Below, piece after piece: positions 1-7,925 of a stretch of DNA of 64,000 bases. The position numbers and the translations under genes are program-made. The notes under the pieces were generated by a model that saw only the letters and a list, made by a program, of their open reading frames with translations, had not been told where the DNA came from and ran no database searches. The first letter of the stretch is position 1, and the number at the start of each line of letters is the position of its first letter. Source of the DNA: Flavilitoribacter nigricans DSM 23189 = NBRC 102662 (GTDB lineage: Bacteria; Bacteroidota; Bacteroidia; Chitinophagales; Saprospiraceae); assembly GCF_002646595.1 (NCBI RefSeq), contig NZ_PDUD01000056.1:1-64000 (forward strand), written 5' to 3'.

Positions 1-47
1 AGTGTTTTGATTTGAGTTGCAAAATCCGCTAAAATCCACGCAAGTGT

Positions 48-257
48 ATGAATAACAGCTACTTAAACAAAAAATCGCAGTTTTTTGAAGGTGAGCCTTT
101 TGTTTTTAGCCCCTTACATCGTTCCTATGTCGTAGCCGTTCATAAGATCGAAGCGTACTCAGCCACTACGGTGGAAGTCAACGGCCGGGCGCTGCCTATT
201 GGGCGGAATTATAAGGAGCTGGTGCTGCGTAGTTTGGGTGACTTGGAGCGGGGGTGA
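48..257 (+). pseudogene. Remnant of a LytTR response regulator (C-terminal end only)
   Basis: The 69-codon frame contains HRSYVV, a KIEAY segment and PIGRNYKE. These match the end of a LytTR DNA-binding domain; the intact LytTR regulator at 34643-35359 has HRSYLI and PIGRQYKD at the same places. The usual receiver domain and first half of LytTR are missing: the same frame has a stop at 30-32 and the other two forward frames also close within the first 20 bases. The last residues and the stop codon lie in a G-rich low-complexity repeat that starts near 232. I read it as a decayed fragment whose 5' part was lost. It could still make a short peptide, but one without a complete fold. Confidence 0.55.
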
Positions 258-640
258 TTTGGTGACCAGGTGGAGACTTGGTGAGGGGTTTTTGGCTGGG
301 TATTTTTTTGTTTTCCCGCATCTAGTCCTGCTCAATGGTTGGAGCTGCTATTGCTTCAATTTAGGACATGAAATCACGCTCCAAAAAGTGAGGGCAACGC
401 GCTAAAGATTCGAAACACAAATAAGGAAAAATGCCCAATGTTTAATTTTTCCCCGTCCCCCTTCTCCAAATCTCCCCCTCTCCCCTTCTCCAAGTCATCA
501 ACCAGTAAGGGCAGCGAGATAATGACCCAGAACAGCAAAAAGAAAAGCCCAACGCCATTCTCCCGGTCACCCCATCACCCACTCTCCCACTCACCGTGTC
601 ACCCCATCTCCGTGTCACCAAGTCACCTACCCTCCCGCAT
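232..640. repeat. Low-complexity GGAGACTTGG/CTCC repeat block in inverted halves
   Basis: A G-rich half at 232-290 (units like GGTGACTTGGAG, GGTGGAGACTTGG) faces C-rich halves at 447-506 and 556-640 (units like CTTCTCCAAGTC, TCTCCCACTCACC). The halves are roughly complementary and could fold back on each other. The block lies between a plus-strand and a minus-strand gene end and supplies the stop codons of both (255-257 and 623-625). The middle, 291-446, shows no gene. Related blocks lie at 16351-16434 and 48372-48450. Confidence 0.7.
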
Positions 641-1939
641 CTCCGCCAGCACTTTTTCAAATTGCACTTTAATCGCCTTCTCCTCCGCCGTCAGGCGTTC
701 ATCCGGTATCGGGTTTTCCTCGCGGGGATCTTCGGCGAAATGATAGAACGTTCCGTCCTCGTATAATTTCCAGGCTTTATTCTGTACGTAGGTTCGGGCC
801 GTGAAATTACCCCAACGCGGATCGTAGGAGCAGTAGGTATATTCCCGGACCGGCGCATCCTCGCCCAGCAATTGCGGATAAAAGCTCAGACCGTCCCGCG
901 GATGATCGGCCGGCATCGGTACTCCGGCGGCATCCAGTAGCGTCGGTAAAAAATCAGTGAATTCGATCAGGTTGTCATTTTTTTGCCCGGCAGCGATCCG
1001 GCCCGGCCAGTGGGCGATCAGCGGAACGTGGGTCCCCCACTCTTCCGTATAGCCTTTGCGGCCGGGAACCCGCTGCCCGTTCCAGCGGGAAACCACCTTG
1101 CGGTCTGTGCCGTTATCCCCGGTGAAGATGATGAGTGTATTTTCAGTCAGACCCAATTCCTCGACCCGATCGACAATCCGGCCAACTTCGTGATCCATAT
1201 AGGCCATCATATCCCGGAAATAGGTCGTATCATTCGTTCTGGTTTCCGGATCGTAGGCGGTATAATCCGGCGAGTCCGGACTGGGCAGAAAGGGATCGTG
1301 CACCAGACACATCGGATAGTAGACGAAGAAGTTGGTATCGCGGTTTTGGGTGATGAAATCATCGAGGTAGTCTACGAATTTATCCGGACCGTAAGCCTCT
1401 TCGTAAGTTTCGAGACCGGTGCCGGAGGTTTCCAGTGTGGGCGTTTTGTAGCGAAATCCCCGGTCTTTTACCTGCCAGAGTTTATAGTTATCAAATCCGG
1501 CGTCCGTTGGCAAAGTGCCGCCCCGTCCGGCCAGTTCCCGTTGCCGGGCGTTTCCGTACAACTGCCATTTGCCGACGATACAGGTCGTATAGCCGGCATC
1601 CCGGAGGATATTGCCAAAGGTTTGTTCTTTCGGGTCGAGCAGGCCGAAACCGATGTAATTTCGAAAGTTGTACTTACCCGTCATGATCTTGATCCGGGAA
1701 GGTGTACACAGGGGATTGGCGTAGCAGTGCTGGAACTGCATACCTCCGGCGGCCAGCTGATCCAGCCGGGGTGTAGCGTAATCCTCGCCACCGTAGCTAC
1801 CTACCGTTTCCATGCCCAGATCGTCCGCCATGATCAGAATGATATTCGGCGGTCGTTCCGCTTTAGTCTCCCGGGTGGTCGCACAGCCGATCAGCAGCAA
1901 AAAGCCGGTAAATAGCAGGATGGTATAGATGATTTTCAT
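623..1939 (-). CDS. Sulfatase (formylglycine-type, lipoprotein)
   Basis: A 438-residue member of the arylsulfatase/alkaline phosphatase superfamily that would remove sulfate esters from a glycan or other substrate. Residues 1-19 form a lipoprotein signal ending in LLIGC, so the enzyme probably sits in the periplasm or on the outer membrane. The metal-binding ADDLG motif is at about 38-42. The active-site signature CTPSR spans 78-82; C78 is the residue normally converted to formylglycine. Later segments such as FTGDNGTD and GRKGYTEEWGTH fit the rest of the fold. It is divergent from the GH16 gene with about 65 bp between the starts. The last codons run into a low-complexity repeat that gives the stop. 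Substrate is not determinable here. Confidence 0.93.
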   Translation of the reverse strand: MKIIYTILLFTGFLLLIGCATTRETKAERPPNIILIMADDLGMETVGSYGGEDYATPRLDQLAAGGMQFQHCYANPLCTPSRIKIMTGKYNFRNYIGFGLLDPKEQTFGNILRDAGYTTCIVGKWQLYGNARQRELAGRGGTLPTDAGFDNYKLWQVKDRGFRYKTPTLETSGTGLETYEEAYGPDKFVDYLDDFITQNRDTNFFVYYPMCLVHDPFLPSPDSPDYTAYDPETRTNDTTYFRDMMAYMDHEVGRIVDRVEELGLTENTLIIFTGDNGTDRKVVSRWNGQRVPGRKGYTEEWGTHVPLIAHWPGRIAAGQKNDNLIEFTDFLPTLLDAAGVPMPADHPRDGLSFYPQLLGEDAPVREYTYCSYDPRWGNFTARTYVQNKAWKLYEDGTFYHFAEDPREENPIPDERLTAEEKAIKVQFEKVLAEMREGR

Positions 1940-2004
1940 AAATGGACATTGTCTTTTGTTGGAAAAAGGAAATGGATTACCTTAACGGGATATACGAACG
2001 AATC

Positions 2005-2862
2005 ATGGTAAAAATACAATTTGTACGCTTATGCTTTCTCGGTGGGTTAATCGCCTGCAGCCCGAAAACGGCTTCCCATGAAAGTGCTGAAACGAAAACC
2101 GAAACTTACCAGCTGGTGTGGTCGGATGAATTTGATACCGACGGCCCACCGAATCCCCAAAACTGGACGTACGAACGGGGATTCACCCGGAATGAAGAAT
2201 TGCAATGGTACCAGGAAGATAATGCTTTCGTAAAAGATGGGATGCTCATTATCGAAGGAAGGCGGGAAACCCGGCCCAATCCCGACTACCAGGCCGACAG
2301 TAATGACTGGCGCACCAACCGGCCGGAGATCAACTATACTTCCTCCTGTGTAACCACTCAGGGCCGACACCAGTGGCGCTACGGCCGTTTTGAAATAAAG
2401 GCCAGGATCAAAACCGAAGCCGGCCTCTGGCCCGCCATCTGGACCCTGGGCCTGGGGCACGAATGGCCCGTCAATGGAGAAATCGATATCATGGAGTTTT
2501 ACGGGGGGAACATCCTCGCCAATGCCGCCTGGGCGGCAGCAGGTCGCTGGCAGGCTGTCTGGGATGATCTGCGCAAACCCGTCAACAGTTTTAATGATCC
2601 GGACTGGGACGATCGCTTTCACATCTGGCGGATGGACTGGACCGAAGCGGCCATTAAGATCTATCTGGATGACGAATTGCTCAATACTATAGACCTGGAA
2701 GAGACCATCAACCAACGCGGTGCCGTCAAAAATCCGTTTCGGGAAACCGAGCACTACCTGCTGCTCAATCTGGCCATCGGCGGTAAAAACGGCGGAGATC
2801 CGTCCGGAACGGCCTTTCCGACCCGCTATGAGATTGATTACGTTCGGGTATATCAGCAATAA
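2005..2862 (+). CDS. Glycoside hydrolase family 16 (beta-glucanase type), lipoprotein
   Basis: A 285-residue endo-acting GH16 enzyme for beta-1,3/1,4-glucans or related galactans. I chose the ATG at 2005 because it gives a lipoprotein signal ending in GLIAC; the frame is open upstream to 1942, but that stretch does not look like coding sequence. The GH16 active-site motif EIDIME lies at residues 159-164, with E159 as likely nucleophile, D161 as helper and E164 as acid/base. Conserved surrounding blocks are WSDEF near the start, GRFEIKARIK and WPAIW before the motif, and LNLAIGG near the end. It is divergent from a sulfatase and about 40 bp upstream of an oxygenase gene, so a role in using a sulfated polysaccharide is plausible but inferred. 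Confidence 0.92.
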   Translation: MVKIQFVRLCFLGGLIACSPKTASHESAETKTETYQLVWSDEFDTDGPPNPQNWTYERGFTRNEELQWYQEDNAFVKDGMLIIEGRRETRPNPDYQADSNDWRTNRPEINYTSSCVTTQGRHQWRYGRFEIKARIKTEAGLWPAIWTLGLGHEWPVNGEIDIMEFYGGNILANAAWAAAGRWQAVWDDLRKPVNSFNDPDWDDRFHIWRMDWTEAAIKIYLDDELLNTIDLEETINQRGAVKNPFRETEHYLLLNLAIGGKNGGDPSGTAFPTRYEIDYVRVYQQ

Positions 2863-2901
2863 ATAGCCCAACCCATATTCTATCCCAAAATTGACCATAT
2901 T

Positions 2902-3912
2902 ATGAAAAATGAAACAACACCATCCGTTCCCCTGATCGACATCAGCGAACTGATCCGTAAAGGCTCCGGTCAGTCGGAAGTAGCCCGACAGATCGGATCC
3001 GCCTGTCGGGAATACGGGTTCTTTTACATCGCCGGTCACGGTATTTCCACCGCGCTGCAGGAACAACTGGAAGCGCTGAGCCATGATTTTTTCAATCGCC
3101 CGGAATCCGAAAAAATGCGGATCCGTATGGAATTGGGTGGCCGCGCCTGGCGGGGTTACTTCCCCCTGGGAGACGAACTGACCTCCGGCAAACCCGACCT
3201 GAAGGAGGGCATCTATTTCGGTGAGGAACTGCCGGAAGAGGATGAACGGGTGCAGGCGAAAATCCCGTTGCACGGAGCCAATCTGTTTCCGGAAGCGCCC
3301 GACAGCATGCGGCAAGTAGTACTGGAATACATCCGCCGGCTTACCGAACTGGGCCATCATCTCATGCGGGGCATTGCCCTTAGCCTCGACCTCGACGAGC
3401 ACTATTTTAGCGATCGCTATACCGCGGATCCCCTGGTGCTCTTTCGTATCTTCCACTATCCCTCCCGGGAAGCACACGCCGGGCTGGATGCCCCCTGGGG
3501 CGTGGGAGAACACACGGACTACGGGGTACTGACCATCCTCAAACAGGACCACATCGGCGGGCTGCAGGTCAAGACCCAAGATCAGTGGATCGAGGCGCCC
3601 TACATTCCGAATACCTTCGTTTGTAACATTGGGGATATGCTGGACCGGATGACCGGCGGGCGCTATCGCTCCACTCCCCACAGGGTACTGAATCGCACCA
3701 GTTCCGGACGCTTCTCCTTTCCCTTCTTCTTCGATCCTAATTTTTCGGTCCGGGTGGAACCCATTGACCTGGAACACCTCGGCCCTTTGCCCGAAAAACA
3801 CCAGGATCGCTGGGACGGCGCCGATGTACATGCCTTTGAGGGCAGTTACGGAGATTACATTTTGCATAAAGTTTCCAAGGTATTTCCCCAATTGAAAAGG
3901 GCGGTGGACTGA
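2902..3912 (+). CDS. 2-oxoglutarate/Fe(II)-dependent oxygenase (isopenicillin N synthase-like)
   Basis: A 336-residue cytosolic protein with the two-part architecture of the isopenicillin-N-synthase-like family: an N-terminal DIOX_N region (residues 1-120, with ACREYGFFYIAGHG) and a C-terminal double-stranded beta helix. Iron ligands are visible as H204-T-D206 (in GEHTDYG) and H260 (in TPHRVLN). R270 and S272 in GRFS are the usual 2-oxoglutarate-binding pair. It has no signal peptide. It starts about 40 bp after the GH16 stop and may share its transcript. The substrate is unknown; family members hydroxylate or cyclise many small molecules, and homologues in bacteria are often annotated without a proven reaction. 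Confidence 0.9.
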   Translation: MKNETTPSVPLIDISELIRKGSGQSEVARQIGSACREYGFFYIAGHGISTALQEQLEALSHDFFNRPESEKMRIRMELGGRAWRGYFPLGDELTSGKPDLKEGIYFGEELPEEDERVQAKIPLHGANLFPEAPDSMRQVVLEYIRRLTELGHHLMRGIALSLDLDEHYFSDRYTADPLVLFRIFHYPSREAHAGLDAPWGVGEHTDYGVLTILKQDHIGGLQVKTQDQWIEAPYIPNTFVCNIGDMLDRMTGGRYRSTPHRVLNRTSSGRFSFPFFFDPNFSVRVEPIDLEHLGPLPEKHQDRWDGADVHAFEGSYGDYILHKVSKVFPQLKRAVD

Positions 3913-4125
3913 CAACTGTGGTCTCCCGTTAGACATTTTTAAAAAAAGTTGGCCGCAAGACCTTCGACGAAAAGGGTTTTACATTAAGAAATTTTAAATT
4001 TAGGAGGAATAAGCGTTGGTCCGGCCGGATAGCCGGGTGGCACCAACCGCCGGAATTGCCTGCGGGCGAACTTAAATCACTACTGAATTCGACCTTCCGG
4101 AGAATTCGAGAACAAATAAGCGTTC

Positions 4126-5613
4126 ATGCGTACTGTGCTACTCCTCGTAATTTTTTTCCTAAGCGGACTATCCAGGACCGATGGGCAAAGCAGTTGGTGT
4201 GGTTCCGATCTGAGCCGCCTCTCCGGAAAGCAATGGGAGCAGGCGCGCGCCTTCGCCGAACGGGTACGGCCACCGCTGGAAAAAACAAACAATGTGGATT
4301 CGGTAGCCGTCACCGTGCACATCATCAACCCCTCGGGGAATTCCGGCGGTATCGAATTTACGGTGGAGGATGTAGAACGGGAGATCGAAATCACGAACCA
4401 GGCATTTGCCGGAGCCGGGATCCTGTTTTTCATTTGCGGTACGCCCCGGATTTTAAACGGTGAGGTCATTTACGATTTCACCAAAGGAGATGCCCTCAAC
4501 CGATTCTCCTATATTCCCAATACGATCAACATCTATTTTGTCAACGACATCATCACCAACTCCGGCCAGGGGCTCTGCGGCTACGCTCAGTTCCCGTTTG
4601 TGGATATTCCGGAAAACCGCTACATCATGATGAACAAGCTCTGCGCTACCGACGGAGCTACCCTGACTCACGAACTCGGTCACTTTTACGGACTTTTTCA
4701 TACCCACGAGACCCGCTTTGGGCAGGAACTGGTCAACCGCAGCAATTGCGGCAAGGCCGGAGACCAGATGTGCGATACCGCCGCCGATCCCAATCTCGGA
4801 CGGCCTAATCTGATGTCGGGTTGCAACTACATCGGGGAAGTAAAGGACCAGGATGGCGATGCCTACGATCCTCCCGTTTCCAACTTCATGTCCTACGCCC
4901 CCGCCAATTGCCAACACTTCTTTTCCGAGGAACAAAAAAAGCTCATCCATGAGATCCACCAGACGGAAAATGCCTACATCACCCGGAACTGCGATTTTTA
5001 CCCGGATTTTGCCATTCGGCAGGAGGTCGATTACTTGAAGATCCGATCGGACAGCGATATCAATCTATCTTATGATCTCAGCCAGGTCAACGCCGAGCGG
5101 GGCTACAATGTCGTACTCAAGATCCATCTGGCGGACAAGCCCGACGGGATCGGTCTGCTGGTGTACGAAGAGGTGTTGAATTTGCAGCCGGGAAAATCCG
5201 TTTTTCCCATTAGTTTCGACCTCAACTTTCCGATCACCCGGGGTACCGGTGTGTATTACCTGAAAGCCGTCATTGACGCCGACAATCAGGTGATCGAGCG
5301 AACGGAGCGCAACAACAACGCCCTGACGATCATTGAAGTCGATAACTCCCAGCTGGCCGATGGCCTGATCTTTCCCAATCCGGCCGGTGATGAACTGAAG
5401 TTATTCCTGCGCAATGAGCGCGCCCTGCGCCACCTGAACATCCGGATCTTTCGCTACGACGGCCGTCTGGTCTGGGCCGAAGAAAACTACAAAAGTCAGT
5501 CGGAGTTTTTCCGCCGGATCGATATCAGCGCCCTGCAGACCGGCTTATACCTCATCGCGGTTGACTTCGAAAAAAGTGAAGATACTTACGCATTCAAATT
5601 TTTCAAACAGTAA
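4126..5613 (+). CDS. Secreted M43-family metalloprotease with T9SS sorting domain
   Basis: A 495-residue exported zinc protease of the pappalysin/cytophagalysin (M43) type. Residues 1-20 are a signal peptide. The extended zinc motif HELGHFYGLFH gives H182, E183, H186 and H192; a Met-turn candidate NFMSYA follows at about 254. Cysteines around SNCGKAGDQMCDT fit M43 disulfides. Residues from about 300 to 405 look like a CARDB/beta-sandwich module (ending in ERTERNNNAL). The last 80 residues (FPNPAGDELKL to GLYLIAVDF) are a type A T9SS sorting domain, so the protein should pass the outer membrane and be anchored or released. It stands alone on the plus strand, 57 bp before the prolyl oligopeptidase gene. 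Confidence 0.92.
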   Translation: MRTVLLLVIFFLSGLSRTDGQSSWCGSDLSRLSGKQWEQARAFAERVRPPLEKTNNVDSVAVTVHIINPSGNSGGIEFTVEDVEREIEITNQAFAGAGILFFICGTPRILNGEVIYDFTKGDALNRFSYIPNTINIYFVNDIITNSGQGLCGYAQFPFVDIPENRYIMMNKLCATDGATLTHELGHFYGLFHTHETRFGQELVNRSNCGKAGDQMCDTAADPNLGRPNLMSGCNYIGEVKDQDGDAYDPPVSNFMSYAPANCQHFFSEEQKKLIHEIHQTENAYITRNCDFYPDFAIRQEVDYLKIRSDSDINLSYDLSQVNAERGYNVVLKIHLADKPDGIGLLVYEEVLNLQPGKSVFPISFDLNFPITRGTGVYYLKAVIDADNQVIERTERNNNALTIIEVDNSQLADGLIFPNPAGDELKLFLRNERALRHLNIRIFRYDGRLVWAEENYKSQSEFFRRIDISALQTGLYLIAVDFEKSEDTYAFKFFKQ

Positions 5614-5670
5614 GTATTGATCGTATATTCGACCGGTAAAACCAGTTTCCCTAAATCTTAAAATCAAATT

Positions 5671-7824
5671 ATGAAAAAGCTATTGCTGCTGCAAATGCTC
5701 TTTTTAAGCTTTTTATTTGCGTGTAATACTGAAGTGGAACCGGAGGCGGAAGCGCTGCAATATCCGGAAACTACCAAAGGGGATCACGTCGACACCTACC
5801 ACGGTGTGGAAGTGGCCGACCCTTACCAGTGGCTGGAAGACGACCTGTCCGAAGAAACGACCGATTGGGTGCAGGCCCAGAACGTCGTGACGGATGGCTA
5901 TCTGGATAAGATCGATTTCCGGGAGCCGCTCAAAGCCCGCATCGAAGAACTGATGGATTACGAACGTATTTCGGCTCCTTTCGAAGAGGGCGATTACGAA
6001 TATTTCTATAAAAATGACGGCCTGCAGGACCACAGTGTACTGTACCGCACCCCTCTGAAAGACGAAAATGCCCAGCCGGAAGTTTTCCTGGATCCCAATA
6101 CGTTTTCGGATGACGGCACGGTCGGCCTCCGCGGTGTATACTTCACTAAAGACGGTTCTCTGGCCGCGTATATGATCACGGAAGGAGGATCGGACTGGCG
6201 TAAGGTCATTGTGATCAATACCGGGGATAAAGCAATTATCGGAGACACGTTGGTGGATGTCAAATTCAGCGGTTTGTCCTGGATGGGCAATGAAGGTTTT
6301 TACTACAGCAGTTACGACAACCCGAAAGAGACCAGTGAATTGTCGGCCAAAACCCAGCACCACGAATTGTATTATCATCAGTTGAATACTCCGCAATCCG
6401 AGGACGAACTGATCTACGGCGGTGCCAAACAACCGAACCGCTACATCGGAGGTACCGTTACCGAAGACGGTAATTATCTGGTGGTAACCGGCGCGCAGAA
6501 TACCAGCGGTGCCCAGGTTTACGTCAAGGACCTCCGGAAAGCAAATAGCCCGTTCATCCAGCTGCAGGACGATTATTTTGCTCGTTTCAGCTATGTCGAA
6601 AACGAGGGAGACGACTTCTATTTCAACACCAACATCGACGCACCGAATTACCGGCTGGTCAAAGTCAATATCCAGCAGCCGGAAAAAACCAACTGGGAGG
6701 ACGTCATTCCCGAAACCGAAAATGTGCTGCGCGTGAATTCAGGTGGCGGGAAATTTTTCGCCAATTACCTGGTAGATGCCAAAACGGCGATCAAGCAATT
6801 TGACATGACTGGGAAACTGGAACGCGACGTTCAGTTGCCGGGCATCGGATCGGCCGGTGGTTTCGGCGCCAAAAAAGACGATACCCACCTTTACTATTCC
6901 TTCACATCGTTCACCTATCCGAGTACGATCTACCGCTACAATATTGCCACCGGCGAATCGGAAATGTACCGCCAGGCCGAGGTGGATTTCAATCCGGACG
7001 ACTACGAGACCAAGCAGGTCTTTTATAACAGTAAGGACGGCACGCGGGTGCCCATGTTCATCGTGCACAAAAAAGGCCTGAAGATGGATGGTACCAACCC
7101 CACCTATCTATACGCCTATGGCGGTTTCAACATCAGCCTGACGCCGAGTTTTAGCGCATCCCGTATCGTATGGCTGGAAAACGGCGGCATTTACGCCCAG
7201 CCCAATATCCGCGGCGGCGGTGAATACGGTGAAAAATGGCACAAGGCCGGCACCCAGATGAACAAACAGAATGTGTTTGACGACTTTATCGCAGCCGGAG
7301 AGTATCTGATCCAGGAAGGATATACGTCGAGTGATTACCTCGCTATTTCGGGTGGTTCCAACGGTGGACTGCTGGTAGGTGCCACCATGGCCCAGCGGCC
7401 TGATCTGGCGAAAGTAGCCCTGCCGGCAGTAGGGGTAATGGACATGCTGAAGTACCATACTTTTACAGCCGGTGCCGGTTGGGCGGCTGACTATGGTACC
7501 GCGGAAGATTCGCCCGAGATGTTTGAGTACCTGAAGGGATACTCGCCTTACCATAGTCTGAAAGAGGGTGTGGCTTATCCCGCTACCATGGTCACCACCG
7601 CCGATCACGATGACCGCGTGGTTCCGGCCCACTCTTTCAAGTTTGCGGCCCGCCTGCAGGAAGCGCATGTTGGAGCTAATCCCGTGCTGATCCGAATCGA
7701 AACCAAGGCCGGGCACGGTTCGGTATCCACCAAACAGGGTATCGAACTGGCGGCCGATCGCTATGCGTTCGTTTGGCACAATATGGGGATTGAGCCCACC
7801 TTTGCCAAAGAGGTGCCGAATTAA
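5671..7824 (+). CDS. Prolyl oligopeptidase (S9A), lipoprotein
   Basis: A 717-residue serine peptidase that cleaves short peptides after proline. A lipoprotein signal (LLSFLFAC) places it in the cell envelope. The N-terminal beta-propeller (about 70-440) is followed by the alpha/beta hydrolase domain. The nucleophile S563 lies in GGSNGG, an acidic residue in the DHDDRV motif (645-650) completes the triad with H682 in GHGSVS. The segment DPYQWLED near residue 50 is a family hallmark. Length matches typical S9A enzymes. It shares a two-sided terminator with the convergent M16 peptidase gene and together with the M43 protease upstream points to extracellular protein use. Confidence 0.95.
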   Translation: MKKLLLLQMLFLSFLFACNTEVEPEAEALQYPETTKGDHVDTYHGVEVADPYQWLEDDLSEETTDWVQAQNVVTDGYLDKIDFREPLKARIEELMDYERISAPFEEGDYEYFYKNDGLQDHSVLYRTPLKDENAQPEVFLDPNTFSDDGTVGLRGVYFTKDGSLAAYMITEGGSDWRKVIVINTGDKAIIGDTLVDVKFSGLSWMGNEGFYYSSYDNPKETSELSAKTQHHELYYHQLNTPQSEDELIYGGAKQPNRYIGGTVTEDGNYLVVTGAQNTSGAQVYVKDLRKANSPFIQLQDDYFARFSYVENEGDDFYFNTNIDAPNYRLVKVNIQQPEKTNWEDVIPETENVLRVNSGGGKFFANYLVDAKTAIKQFDMTGKLERDVQLPGIGSAGGFGAKKDDTHLYYSFTSFTYPSTIYRYNIATGESEMYRQAEVDFNPDDYETKQVFYNSKDGTRVPMFIVHKKGLKMDGTNPTYLYAYGGFNISLTPSFSASRIVWLENGGIYAQPNIRGGGEYGEKWHKAGTQMNKQNVFDDFIAAGEYLIQEGYTSSDYLAISGGSNGGLLVGATMAQRPDLAKVALPAVGVMDMLKYHTFTAGAGWAADYGTAEDSPEMFEYLKGYSPYHSLKEGVAYPATMVTTADHDDRVVPAHSFKFAARLQEAHVGANPVLIRIETKAGHGSVSTKQGIELAADRYAFVWHNMGIEPTFAKEVPN

Positions 7825-7846
7825 TTCGGCTTAAATACCGCAATAA

Positions 7847-7890
7847 AAAACGCTCTTCGGAAGCACATGGCCCGAAGAGCGTTTCTTATT
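7847..7890. terminator. Bidirectional intrinsic terminator between S9A and M16 genes
   Basis: An inverted repeat pairs AACGCTCTTCGG (7849-7860) with CCGAAGAGCGTT (7872-7883) around an 11-base loop. An A-run precedes it and T-rich sequence follows, so it can end transcription from both convergent genes. Confidence 0.88.
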
Positions 7891-7925
7891 TTTTACCGGT
7901 TCGGATACTCCGAACACCAGTCAGA

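Noticed and set aside
983-1915. 310-codon plus-strand frame opposite the sulfatase
   Set aside because: The sulfatase frame has its active-site motif and lipobox; the opposite frame has nothing recognisable.
2047-3936. 629-codon open frame on the minus strand
   Set aside because: It runs opposite to the GH16 and 2OG-oxygenase genes, both of which have clear family motifs. The antisense protein has no recognisable domain; long shadow frames are expected at this base composition.
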